The translations under genes were made by a program, and so were the position numbers. Below, one piece after another: positions 1-6,096 of a DNA stretch of 9,812 nucleotides. Source of the stretch: an uncultured Oscillibacter sp. (GTDB lineage Bacteria; Bacillota; Clostridia; Oscillospirales; Oscillospiraceae); NCBI GenBank assembly GCA_905233795.1, contig CAJOFP010000013.1, forward strand, positions 1-9,812, in the 5' to 3' direction. The notes under the pieces were generated by a model. That model saw only the letters and a list, made by a program, of their open reading frames with translations, had not been told where the DNA came from and did not search any database. The number at the start of each line of letters is the position of its first letter. The first letter of the stretch is position 1.

Positions 1-120
1 TCCCAAAAATTCGCGCAGACTGTTTTCCGTTTCATGGGTGTGCCAATATTCCACACGGTCATTTAAATCCCGCGCCGTGCGTACAGGGTTTGCGACAGAA
101 ATTTGATTGGAATTAAACAT
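1..120 (-). CDS. Partner (probable antitoxin/immunity) of colicin E3-like toxin, partial
   Basis: Only the first 40 codons are visible; the gene runs off the left edge. It begins with ATG (118-120), preceded on the minus strand by an excellent ribosome binding site, GGGGGAGGAG, ending 5 bases before the start. The ATG overlaps the last 8 bases of the upstream toxin ORF, so the two are translationally coupled. The visible protein starts MFNSNQISVANPV and continues with a helical-looking stretch containing EYWHT and ENSLREFLG. I do not recognise a named domain. The ENSLREFLG segment resembles small partner proteins of toxin-antitoxin cassettes, often followed by an EEYxxWV motif, but that part is outside the window. 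The role as antitoxin or immunity protein is inferred from the overlap and order. Confidence 0.6.
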   Translation of the reverse strand, partial: MFNSNQISVANPVRTARDLNDRVEYWHTHETENSLREFLG

Positions 121-337
121 GGATTCTCCTCCCCCTCTCCGCTTCTTTGATTAATTCCCCGGTTACGGCGTCCAACGCGCCCAGATGAAAACCCCGCCTG
201 TTATAGGCTTCAATTTCCCCGTGCAATTCATCCCATTGATAATACATATTTTTGCTTCGCCAAGTCATACGTCCGTCTATGACTTTAAATCTTTCCATTC
301 CGTCTAAAAAAGACGGCGTCGGTCTCGGAACAGACAA
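113..337 (-). CDS. Stand-alone colicin E3-type cytotoxic RNase domain protein
   Basis: A 74-residue protein whose last 50 residues align by eye with the C-terminal rRNase domain of colicin E3. YQWDELHGEIEAY (residues 33-45) matches the E3 block YEWDSQHGELEGY, followed by a shared HLG and TG. The E3 catalytic Asp510, His513 and Glu517 correspond to D36, H39 and E43 with identical spacing. R70 or R71 sits where Arg545 lies. E3 cuts 16S rRNA in the decoding site and stops translation, so this is probably an intracellular ribosome-cleaving toxin. There are no translocation or receptor domains and no signal peptide, so it is not a bacteriocin. The start is TTG (335-337), chosen because AAGGTGGAG lies about 5 bases upstream; ATG at residue 14 has no comparable site. 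It overlaps the downstream partner by 8 bases. Confidence 0.78.
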   Translation of the reverse strand: MSVPRPTPSFLDGMERFKVIDGRMTWRSKNMYYQWDELHGEIEAYNRRGFHLGALDAVTGELIKEAERGRRIHV

Positions 338-359
338 GCGGTCTCCACCTTCTTTTATG

Positions 360-372
360 TATATAGTATATA
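360..372. promoter_or_regulatory. AT palindrome in toxin leader, possible operator
   Basis: TATATAGTATATA is a perfect 13-base palindrome with one central base. It lies just downstream of the predicted toxin transcription start, a common place for an autoregulatory operator. Because the region is AT-rich it could be chance. Confidence 0.3.
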
Positions 373-387
373 TCCATATTTATTTAT

Positions 388-416
388 AATTTAACATGAT
401 TTTTATCTATCGTCAA
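388..416 (-). promoter_or_regulatory. Promoter of the E3-like toxin cassette
   Basis: On the minus strand, TTGACG (-35, 411-416) and TAAATT (-10, 388-393) are separated by 17 bases, with an extended -10 TG one base before the -10. Transcription would start near 380, about 45 bases before the TTG start codon. Read from sequence only. Confidence 0.6.
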
Positions 417-434
417 GAGTTTTCATTCCCGCTC

Positions 435-462
435 TTGATTGGCATTATAAAAATATGATAAT
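435..462 (+). promoter_or_regulatory. Candidate cls promoter
   Basis: TTGATT (435-440) and GATAAT (457-462) are separated by 16 bases and point toward cls. The -35 is embedded in CTCTTGA, which forms an inverted repeat with TCAAGAG (413-419) over the divergent toxin -35. The -10 is ambiguous because the surrounding DNA is nearly all A and T. Confidence 0.4.
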
Positions 463-519
463 ATTATTATAATAAGTAATATAAGAATAAATATAAAATA
501 AAAAAAGGGGGGCGCGGGA

Positions 520-2064
520 ATGCGGGAGGATATGGAACGGATTGAGCGTCGTATTTCCGCCGTCGTCTGTATCGCCATGTGTGTGATCGGTATCGCCGTA
601 CAGATCGCCACCACGCTGTTATTGACGGCGTATCTGCGCGATAAAGCCGGTTATGTGTATTTAATTTTACAATTATTGGCGTTTATATGCTCTATTTTTA
701 TCTATCAGCGTCCCGGCAGTCCGAGTTTTAGATTAGCTTGGATTTGTTTACTCTGGGGCGGTATCAAACAGGCGAAAAATTTAAGCCTGAAAAAAATTCC
801 GCCCATGACGCCGAATGAAATCGAACAAAAACAATGCGAACAAAATTTAAAAATTTTACGCGATATTTCCCCCGCGTGGGGACGTTTGGCGGCGTATTTA
901 ATCAAACGCGATAATTTATTATATAATCGCACAAAAGCGCGTTATTTCCCCGAAGGTTCGGCGTTTTTTCAGGATTTAATCCAAAATTTAAATCACGCTC
1001 GGCGGTATATCTTTTTAGAATATTTTATTTTAGCCGAGGGCGAAATTTGGGATAAAATCTTTCAAATACTCAAACAACGCGCCGCCGCCGGCGTGGGCGT
1101 GTATATTATATTTGACGATTTCGGCAATTTGTTTCGATTTTCCGGCAAGTCTCTCAAAGCCGTACAGGACGCCGGGATTCACGTCGGGACATTCAATCCC
1201 GTGCACCATTCTATACCAAGAGCGTATTTTAACTATCGGGATCACAGAAAAATCGCCGTGATTGACGGCGTGACGGCCTACACCGGGGGAATTAATCTCG
1301 CCGACGAATACGCGAATTTAATCGAACGCTACGGACATTGGAAAGATACCGGAATCAGAATCGACGGCGACGGCGCGTGGGGATTCGCCGCCATGTTTAT
1401 ACGCATGTGGAAGCGTCTGGGACGCGCTTTTCCCCATCCCGACGATTATTACCGCGCCTGTCCCGAAATTTCGCCGGATAATAAAAATAATAATCAACAA
1501 ATTTCCGGCTTTTGTCAGCCGTTTTCCGACGGTCCGAGACGGCGTCCCGATCATCCGATTGAGGAAATTTATTTGCAGTTAATCTCTTCCGCGCAGCGCG
1601 TGTTATATATCACCACGCCGTATTACGCCGTGGAGGACGCCATGCAGGAGGCGTTATGTATCGCGGCGGACGCCGGTGTGGACGTGCGTTTATGCGTCCC
1701 GGCGATTCCCGATCATAAATTGGTCTATCTCGCCGGGGAAACTTACTGGGGCGAATTGTTAAAACACGGCGTGCGGATTTATCGTTATACGCCCGGATTT
1801 TTACACGCCAAAAGCGTTTTGGCGGATCGTGAAGTCGCGTTAATCGGTACGACGAATATGGATTACAGGACGTTTCAACTGCATTATGAATGCGGCGTGT
1901 TATTATATCATATGCCTGTGATTGAAAATCTATATCAGGATTTTATGAATTTATTTCAAACCGGTCAGGAATATACGCTGGAAGATTGGCGGGACTGGAA
2001 AAAACGGCCTTTATCGCGGCGTATCATCGGCATGCTGATTAAATTAGGCGCGATTTGGCTTTAA
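520..2064 (+). CDS. cls: Cardiolipin synthase (PLD family)
   Basis: A membrane enzyme that condenses two phosphatidylglycerols into cardiolipin plus glycerol. At 514 residues it is full length for the family. Residues 12-38 and 44-62 form two N-terminal membrane segments. Two phospholipase D catalytic motifs (HxKxxxxD) follow: HRKIAVID (H242, K244, D249), with TGGINLADEY after it, and HAKSVLAD (H429, K431, D436), with IGTTNMDYR after it. The region after the second membrane segment (LAWICLLWGG) is shorter than usual; many relatives have a third hydrophobic stretch there. Residues 320-327 form a short Asn/Lys run encoded by AAT/AAA codons, between the two PLD halves. The ATG at 520 is favoured because AGGGGGG lies 7 bases upstream; the ATG at 532 has GGAGG only 2 bases away, too close. 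It appears monocistronic. Confidence 0.93.
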   Translation: MREDMERIERRISAVVCIAMCVIGIAVQIATTLLLTAYLRDKAGYVYLILQLLAFICSIFIYQRPGSPSFRLAWICLLWGGIKQAKNLSLKKIPPMTPNEIEQKQCEQNLKILRDISPAWGRLAAYLIKRDNLLYNRTKARYFPEGSAFFQDLIQNLNHARRYIFLEYFILAEGEIWDKIFQILKQRAAAGVGVYIIFDDFGNLFRFSGKSLKAVQDAGIHVGTFNPVHHSIPRAYFNYRDHRKIAVIDGVTAYTGGINLADEYANLIERYGHWKDTGIRIDGDGAWGFAAMFIRMWKRLGRAFPHPDDYYRACPEISPDNKNNNQQISGFCQPFSDGPRRRPDHPIEEIYLQLISSAQRVLYITTPYYAVEDAMQEALCIAADAGVDVRLCVPAIPDHKLVYLAGETYWGELLKHGVRIYRYTPGFLHAKSVLADREVALIGTTNMDYRTFQLHYECGVLLYHMPVIENLYQDFMNLFQTGQEYTLEDWRDWKKRPLSRRIIGMLIKLGAIWL

Positions 2065-2071
2065 TAAAAAA

Positions 2072-2092
2072 ATCCCCCTGAAAAAGGGGGAT
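2072..2092 (-). terminator. Intrinsic terminator of luxS
   Basis: Seven base pairs (ATCCCCC 2072-2078 with GGGGGAT 2086-2092) and a 7-base loop. Read on the minus strand, the stem runs into a T-rich tract (2065-2071), as expected for a luxS terminator. On the plus strand the stem is followed by A-rich DNA, so it is a weaker stop for cls. Confidence 0.7.
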
Positions 2093-2115
2093 AGAAAACA
2101 AAAAGCGATAAAAAT

Positions 2116-2640
2116 TCACGAGTCATAGAACCGCTGACCGTCATCGGTAATCAGGCGGTCGGTTCGCGGATACTCAAAGATTTGGGGATTGTCGGCGTTC
2201 GCGGCGAGATAATCGGCGAATTTCGCCGCGTGCCATTTCGCCATATAAATATTATGCATGAGATAATTGCCGCAGTTTTTCGCGGTCGCGCCGGGGACGC
2301 TTTGCGTATTTTCCGCGGATTGAAAGGCTTTTAATATAATATCATAAATTTCACGCGGGGAACGATTGCCTTTAAGAATCAGATAAAAGCCGGTCAGACA
2401 GCCCATCGGCCCCCAATAAATAATATCGTCTTTCCAGTCGGGATCGTTTCTCAGAAACGTGGCTATGATATGTTCAAGAGAGTGCATAGCGGCAACGTCA
2501 ATCGCCGGTTCGATATTCGGTCTTGTCAGTCTTATATCATAAGTCGTAATGATATGATCGCCGACCTGATCCGTCCGGCTGGTAAATATACCGGGGACAA
2601 TGGCTCTGTGGTCAACGGAAAAACTGGGTATTAAATCCAA
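2116..2640 (-). CDS. luxS: S-ribosylhomocysteine lyase LuxS
   Basis: Cleaves S-ribosylhomocysteine to homocysteine and DPD, the precursor of autoinducer-2, in the activated methyl cycle. Counted from the chosen start (174 residues), the zinc site is HSLEH (H53 and H57, with general base E56) plus C123 in NCGNY. The catalytic cysteine is C81 in GPMGCLTGFY. N-terminal SFSVDH and YDIRLTRPN are also typical. The ORF is open up to a TTG at 2718, but those 26 codons overlap the promoter (-35 at 2706-2711), so they cannot be translated from that transcript. The TTG at 2638-2640 has AAGGAG 9 bases upstream and puts SFSVDH near the N-terminus, where other LuxS proteins have it. No other methyl-cycle gene is adjacent. 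Confidence 0.93.
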   Translation of the reverse strand: MDLIPSFSVDHRAIVPGIFTSRTDQVGDHIITTYDIRLTRPNIEPAIDVAAMHSLEHIIATFLRNDPDWKDDIIYWGPMGCLTGFYLILKGNRSPREIYDIILKAFQSAENTQSVPGATAKNCGNYLMHNIYMAKWHAAKFADYLAANADNPQIFEYPRTDRLITDDGQRFYDS

Positions 2641-2682
2641 ATTCTTTCGCTCCTTTCGAGATAGAAATATTGATAATATTAT

Positions 2683-2711
2683 ATAATATATCGCGTCGCG
2701 CAAATTGTCAA
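2683..2711 (-). promoter_or_regulatory. luxS promoter
   Basis: Minus-strand TTGACA (2706-2711) is a perfect -35, and TATTAT (2683-2688) is the -10 after 17 bases. The -10 lies in a 14-base AT palindrome (2676-2689). The predicted transcript starts near 2676 and gives a leader of about 36 bases before the TTG start. Confidence 0.75.
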
Positions 2712-2725
2712 TCGGCAACGCGGAG

Positions 2726-2867
2726 CCTGTCTCAAAATAAGAACCCTTCCCCCTGTCCCCCTTCCCTTTCAGGGACGGGGGAACGAGACGCGAAAATCTC
2801 CTTTGAATGGGAAAACGAAATCCGGGAAAGGCCCCCCTGAAAGGGGGGATTTAGGGGGGTTTTATTT
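2726..2867. repeat. C-rich/G-rich intergenic repeat, copy A
   Basis: Shares a 45-base identical block (2742-2786) with copy B (8814-8858), plus a second shared block, AACGAAATCCGGGAAAG (2814-2830). It contains the core CCCCCTGTCCCCCT, also found in the 4761-4917 element. Internal hairpins include CCCCCC (2832-2837) with GGGGGG (2843-2848). The ends, AAATAAGAACCC and GGGGTTTTATTT, form an imperfect terminal inverted repeat. It fills the gap between the luxS promoter and the ORF at 2901. It is probably a non-autonomous mobile or palindromic intergenic element. Boundaries are approximate. Confidence 0.65.
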
Positions 2868-2900
2868 GTGAGATAATATGGCGTCAGGAGTTTATTTTTT

Positions 2901-3836
2901 ATGTTTGAGAGAGCTTTTCGGAAAATCCGCCGTAAAATCCTGTTTGGCTTTCTGGATCGTCTCACGGGATTTTGCGTGAAATTATTACAGGAGCCGTTGA
3001 ATCAGGATGAGGAATCGAAGCGGGAACTGGAACGGGAATTAGAGCAAGAATTTAATCGGGAGCATATCCAGCGGCGGCCCGTCCCAAGAATTATACTGCA
3101 TTTCGCGGAACGCTATTTGCAATGGGAATCGGAACAGGAGCGGCAGGAGGAACAATACGAAAAACAGGCGCGTGAAAACGCGTTTGAACCGTGGATGGAA
3201 AATCCGTTTGAGTTAATCGCGGAACGCTGGAGAATCCAGAAGCGCGAACGCGAGGCCGAACGCCGCGAACGTGACCGGGAATATCAGGATTTAATAAACC
3301 GCGTCCGGGAGCTGGTAACCGGTTATCAGGAGAAGCGGGAAAAATTAAACGCCGAAGCTGATAATAATAAAAATAAAAATAATAAAAAAAATAAAAATAA
3401 AAATTTCAATCAGGAGGATGACATGGCGAAAACGGAATATCTCTGGGAGGATCGCAAACATTTTTTATGGTTCCCGTGGTCGTTTACGATTTATCGTTTA
3501 AGCCGGGAACGCCTGTTCTGTCAGACCGGTTTTCTCAAAAGCGAGGAAGAAACCGTCCCGTTATACCGGATTCAAGACCTGCATTTAACTATATCGCTTG
3601 TCGAACGGCTTTTCGGCGTCGGGAGCGTTTTAGTTCTCTCATCCGATTTGACCGCGCCGAAATTAAAAATCTTACATGTCAGCCATCCCGCCGCCGTCCG
3701 GGATCGGATTCATCATCTTTCCGAGGACGCCAAACGCCGCCGTCAGATTCAGGTCATGAATATGCGCGGTTTAGATTATCAGGATTCTTTGAACGATTTA
3801 GACCCGTCCGGGCTTGACGAAAATCAGGAAAATTAA
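2901..3836 (+). CDS. Charged helical protein fused in frame to a bacterial PH-domain protein
   Basis: A 311-residue ORF with CAGGAG (2885-2890) 10 bases before the ATG. Residues 1-30 are a basic amphipathic segment. Residues 35-153 are extremely rich in Glu, Arg, Gln and Lys and probably form helices or coiled coils; I recognise no family for this part. Residues 155-170 are an Asn/Lys low-complexity run from AAT/AAA codons. Residues 175-287 are a bacterial PH (bPH2, YdbS-like) domain, with YRLSRERLFCQTGFL, VPLYRIQDLHL and RLFGVGSVLVLSSD. Such PH proteins usually stand alone at about 130 residues and begin where M175 lies here. The ORF may be a real fusion, or two genes whose AT-rich spacer lost its stop codons. 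No membrane segment is evident. Function unknown. Confidence 0.6.
   Translation: MFERAFRKIRRKILFGFLDRLTGFCVKLLQEPLNQDEESKRELERELEQEFNREHIQRRPVPRIILHFAERYLQWESEQERQEEQYEKQARENAFEPWMENPFELIAERWRIQKREREAERRERDREYQDLINRVRELVTGYQEKREKLNAEADNNKNKNNKKNKNKNFNQEDDMAKTEYLWEDRKHFLWFPWSFTIYRLSRERLFCQTGFLKSEEETVPLYRIQDLHLTISLVERLFGVGSVLVLSSDLTAPKLKILHVSHPAAVRDRIHHLSEDAKRRRQIQVMNMRGLDYQDSLNDLDPSGLDENQEN
3423..3836 (+). CDS. PH-domain protein from an internal start (alternative or separate gene)
   Basis: Within the 311-codon ORF, AGGAGG (3412-3417) lies 5 bases before an in-frame ATG (3423). This is the best ribosome binding site in this stretch. Initiation here gives 137 residues starting MAKTEYLWEDRKHF. 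From memory, this is the natural N-terminus and size of PH-domain proteins in Clostridia. The DNA just upstream (3361-3404) is AT-rich, low complexity and spacer-like, with many stops in the other two frames. I think this product is made, whether or not the long form also is. Bacterial PH domains are usually membrane-associated or scaffold modules; the ligand is unknown. Confidence 0.6.
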   Translation: MAKTEYLWEDRKHFLWFPWSFTIYRLSRERLFCQTGFLKSEEETVPLYRIQDLHLTISLVERLFGVGSVLVLSSDLTAPKLKILHVSHPAAVRDRIHHLSEDAKRRRQIQVMNMRGLDYQDSLNDLDPSGLDENQEN

Positions 3837-3839
3837 AAT

Positions 3840-3880
3840 ATATCAAAATTTTCCGGAATATATAAATTTATTTTTGATAT
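3840..3880 (+). terminator. Weak AT hairpin after the PH gene
   Basis: ATATCAAAA (3840-3848) can pair with TTTTGATAT (3872-3880) across a 23-base loop, starting 4 bases after the stop codon. The stem is all A/T except one G-C pair and there is no long T-tract, so terminator function is uncertain. Confidence 0.25.
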
Positions 3881-3926
3881 TAAAATCTCAAACGGGCATA
3901 TTAAAAAGCGCGAAAAAAATAAAAAT

Positions 3927-3968
3927 TAAATATTTAAATAAATATTAAAATAAATATTTAAATATTTA
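3927..3968. repeat. AT-only inverted repeat upstream of the deacetylase
   Basis: TAAATATTTAAATA (3927-3940) is inverted as TATTTAAATATTTA (3955-3968) around a 14-base spacer. It lies in the 161-bp AT-rich gap before the deacetylase, about 30 bases upstream of the start codon. It could be a binding site or promoter-region structure, but low complexity makes chance plausible. Confidence 0.35.
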
Positions 3969-3997
3969 TTAAAATTTTATGGAGGCTGTTTATTTTT

Positions 3998-4711
3998 ATG
4001 AAATTCGCGCTGAAAAATAAAAATTTGATTTTATTTTTATTATTTTTTATTTTATTATTATTTTTTATCCCCGCCAACGCGTCGGAAATCCGGGAGAATA
4101 TAACGCCGCCGGGAAAATATATCGCGCTGACGTTCGACGACGGCCCCCATCCCGGAACGACGGAGCGATTATTGGACGGTCTGCGGCAACGCAATATCCG
4201 CGCCACTTTCTTTTTAATCGGCGAAGAGGCCGACGCCAACCGGGAATTGGTCTCGCAAATCAAAGCCGACGGACATCAAATCGGCAATCACACTTGGAGC
4301 CATGCCGGACTTGACGCTTTATCCGATCAGGAAATTTTACGGGAAATCGGCGACACGGATCAACTTTTACAATCGCTTGCCGGCCCCGGCGAATACTGGC
4401 TCCGCCCGCCTTACGGTTTTATCCGTCCCGGAAGTGAGAATTTAATACAAACGCCCGTTATCACATGGTCTGTCGATCCGCGTGACTGGGAAAGCCGCGA
4501 CGCGGAAAAAATTTTTCAGGCCGTGATAAACAACGCAAAGCCCGGCGATATTATCTTATTGCATGACATTTACGCGCCGTCTGTGGAAGCCGCTTTGCGT
4601 ATTGTCGACGAATTATCGAAACAAGATTACGAATTTGTAACCGTATCTGAGTTATTATCGCTTTATGATATTTCACCTCAAGCGGGCGTGAAATATCGCG
4701 GGGCGTCCTGA
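3998..4711 (+). CDS. Secreted polysaccharide deacetylase (NodB/CE4 family)
   Basis: A metal-dependent N- or O-deacetylase of cell-surface glycans, plausibly peptidoglycan N-acetylglucosamine. All five CE4 motifs are present in order: TFDDGP (45-50; catalytic D47, metal ligand D48), HTWSH (98-102; metal ligands H98 and H102), RPPYG (136-140), DPRDW (160-164) and LLHD (187-190; H189). Residues 1-28 form a signal peptide: KNKN, then a long Leu/Phe/Ile core, then PANA before Ser29. There is no lipobox. At 237 residues it is little more than signal plus catalytic domain. GGAGG (3981-3985) lies 12 bases before the ATG. The signal region is AT-monotonous DNA, unlike the rest of the gene. Substrate is inferred; xylan or chitin oligomer deacetylases share the fold. 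Confidence 0.9.
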   Translation: MKFALKNKNLILFLLFFILLLFFIPANASEIRENITPPGKYIALTFDDGPHPGTTERLLDGLRQRNIRATFFLIGEEADANRELVSQIKADGHQIGNHTWSHAGLDALSDQEILREIGDTDQLLQSLAGPGEYWLRPPYGFIRPGSENLIQTPVITWSVDPRDWESRDAEKIFQAVINNAKPGDIILLHDIYAPSVEAALRIVDELSKQDYEFVTVSELLSLYDISPQAGVKYRGAS

Positions 4712-4760
4712 GCGCGTAATTTAATATTTTAATATAATTTAATATGCGAATCAAGGGTTG

Positions 4761-4917
4761 AAAATGAACCTCACCCCCTGTCCCCCTCTCCTAAGTAGGA
4801 GAGGGGGGACGAAAGATAAAAATTCCATCTAAAATATAAATATTTTACGCCGGAAATCTAAAAATTTAGTTCCCCCTCTCCTTTTTAGGAGAGGGGGACA
4901 GGGGTGAGGTTCATTTT
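4761..4917. repeat. MITE-like element with terminal inverted repeats and nested hairpins
   Basis: The left arm (4761-4792) begins AAAATGAACCTCACC. It is repeated in reverse complement at 4887-4917 with a single C-run length difference. Each arm also folds locally: CCCCCTCTCCT with AGGAGAGGGGG at the left (loop AAGT) and again at the right (loop TTTTT). There is no coding capacity and no clear target duplication. It lies between the convergent deacetylase and treR genes. The long stem is preceded by A's and followed by T's, so it could also act as a two-way terminator. Confidence 0.75.
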
Positions 4918-4968
4918 TTAAAAAATTTTAAATGATGTCAACTCTTGATTTGATAAAAAAACAAAAAA

Positions 4969-5703
4969 TTAAATTTCCGGTTTACGGCGGCGAACCTGTC
5001 CGTAAAAGGCGAAACGGTCGGCGCGATGGCGCGAGCGCGTATATTCAAATTGTACGCCTTTGGAATTAAACGTCCGCCCGCTGACCATGACGATGCAATT
5101 ATAATCGCCTAAATTTAAATATTCCCGGTCAAGATCAGACGCCAGTTCAACCGTATATTTGCGCTGTGTCGTGACGATTTTTTCTTTTAATATTTTTTCC
5201 ATATATTCATATATAGACGCCTCGGCGATTTTCGGGGACAGTCCCCGCGCCACGCTTTTTAAAAAATAATTATGATCCAATATTAAAGCCTCGCCGTCCA
5301 GATACCGGACGCGGCGCAGGTAATATATTTCTTCTCCCACGGGGAAACCGGTCAAAGCGGCGGTTTCGGCGTCCGTTACCAGTTCCGTGAAATACACGAC
5401 GCGTGTGGATATATTTAAATTAGCGCGTTCGGCGGCTTCTTTCATGCTTTCCACGTCACTGAATTTAAAATCCGTTCGTTCAGGTCGTTCGGGTTCCCGG
5501 AACAGGATAAAAACGCCGCTTCCGTGCGCGCTCTGTACATAGCCGTTTTGTTCCAGTTCCGCGACGGCGCGGCGGACGGTATTCCGGGAGCAATTAAATT
5601 TTTCGGTCAGGACGCGTTCAGCCGGCAGTTCTTTTGTATAAACGCCCGTCTCGATTTCGCGGCGAAGTTCCCGGTAAATCTCGTCATATTTTACAGTCGG
5701 CAT
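4969..5703 (-). CDS. treR: Trehalose operon repressor, GntR/HutC family
   Basis: A 244-residue regulator. Residues 5-65 form the GntR winged helix-turn-helix (LPAERVLTEKFNCSRNTVRR, then LEQNGYV and GSGVF). Residues 80-240 are the UTRA effector domain. SIYEYMEKIL, LILDHNYF and especially the C-terminal FEYTRSRHRADRFAF match my memory of Bacillus subtilis TreR rather than other UTRA regulators. TreR normally represses treB/treC and is released by trehalose-6-phosphate. The start ATG has AAAGGGGAT about 10 bases upstream. Only 42 bases separate it from hepT on the same strand, with no terminator, so it probably shares the mntA-hepT transcript. Its presumed targets, treB and treC, lie beyond that toxin-antitoxin pair. 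Confidence 0.88.
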   Translation of the reverse strand: MPTVKYDEIYRELRREIETGVYTKELPAERVLTEKFNCSRNTVRRAVAELEQNGYVQSAHGSGVFILFREPERPERTDFKFSDVESMKEAAERANLNISTRVVYFTELVTDAETAALTGFPVGEEIYYLRRVRYLDGEALILDHNYFLKSVARGLSPKIAEASIYEYMEKILKEKIVTTQRKYTVELASDLDREYLNLGDYNCIVMVSGRTFNSKGVQFEYTRSRHRADRFAFYGQVRRRKPEI

Positions 5704-5745
5704 AAACTTTCATCCCCTTTCGTCCCGGCGCGATTTTATATTTAT

Positions 5746-6096
5746 TTAATTTAACTGCAAGCATTGAACGCAAAACGCTTTCAAGTCTGGAATATCACGC
5801 TCAATCGCTTCCCATACGGTTTCAACGCTGATACTTCCATATTTATGTGCGATTACGTTGCGCATTCCTTTAATTGCGTTCCAAGGCATTTCTTTATGAG
5901 AAAAGCGAAACTCTTCGCTTAAATGACCGCTTAATTCGCCGATTTGCAAAACACACATGGCGCAGGCGTTCCGGTATTCTTTATCAGATGAAAATATCGC
6001 GTAGCTTTTCCCGAAACGCGCCACGGCTTCTTCAATATCCACACAATAAGAGACAATATGTTCTAAAATGGATCTGTCGCGTTCATTCATTTCCAT
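5746..6096 (-). CDS. hepT: HepT-like HEPN toxin (DUF86 family)
   Basis: A 116-residue helical HEPN-fold RNase of an MntA-HepT type toxin-antitoxin pair. The diagnostic RX4HXY motif is RNVIAHKY (R79, H84, Y86), followed by G. In Shewanella HepT the tyrosine of this motif is the residue adenylylated by MntA to silence the RNase. Other family features are the EDIEEA-like helix near residue 20 (VDIEEAVARF) and QIGELS (51-56). The start overlaps the end of mntA by 14 bases, with GGAGG about 12 bases upstream, so it is translationally coupled. Order (antitoxin first) and size are typical. The cellular RNA target is not known from sequence. Confidence 0.9.
   Translation of the reverse strand: MEMNERDRSILEHIVSYCVDIEEAVARFGKSYAIFSSDKEYRNACAMCVLQIGELSGHLSEEFRFSHKEMPWNAIKGMRNVIAHKYGSISVETVWEAIERDIPDLKAFCVQCLQLN

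Noticed and set aside
113..337. RelE or another TA toxin family for the 74-residue ORF
   Set aside because: The WD..HGE.E block and its spacing match the colicin E3 catalytic site; RelE features are absent.
2732..2965. A 77-codon minus-strand ORF across repeat A
   Set aside because: It translates the C-rich/G-rich repeat and the antisense of the next gene; the Pro/Gly-rich product looks like translated repeat.
3467..3817. A 116-codon plus-strand ORF overlapping the PH domain
   Set aside because: It is out of frame with a recognisable PH domain, its product is Arg/Ser-rich with no family resemblance, and it has no ribosome binding site.
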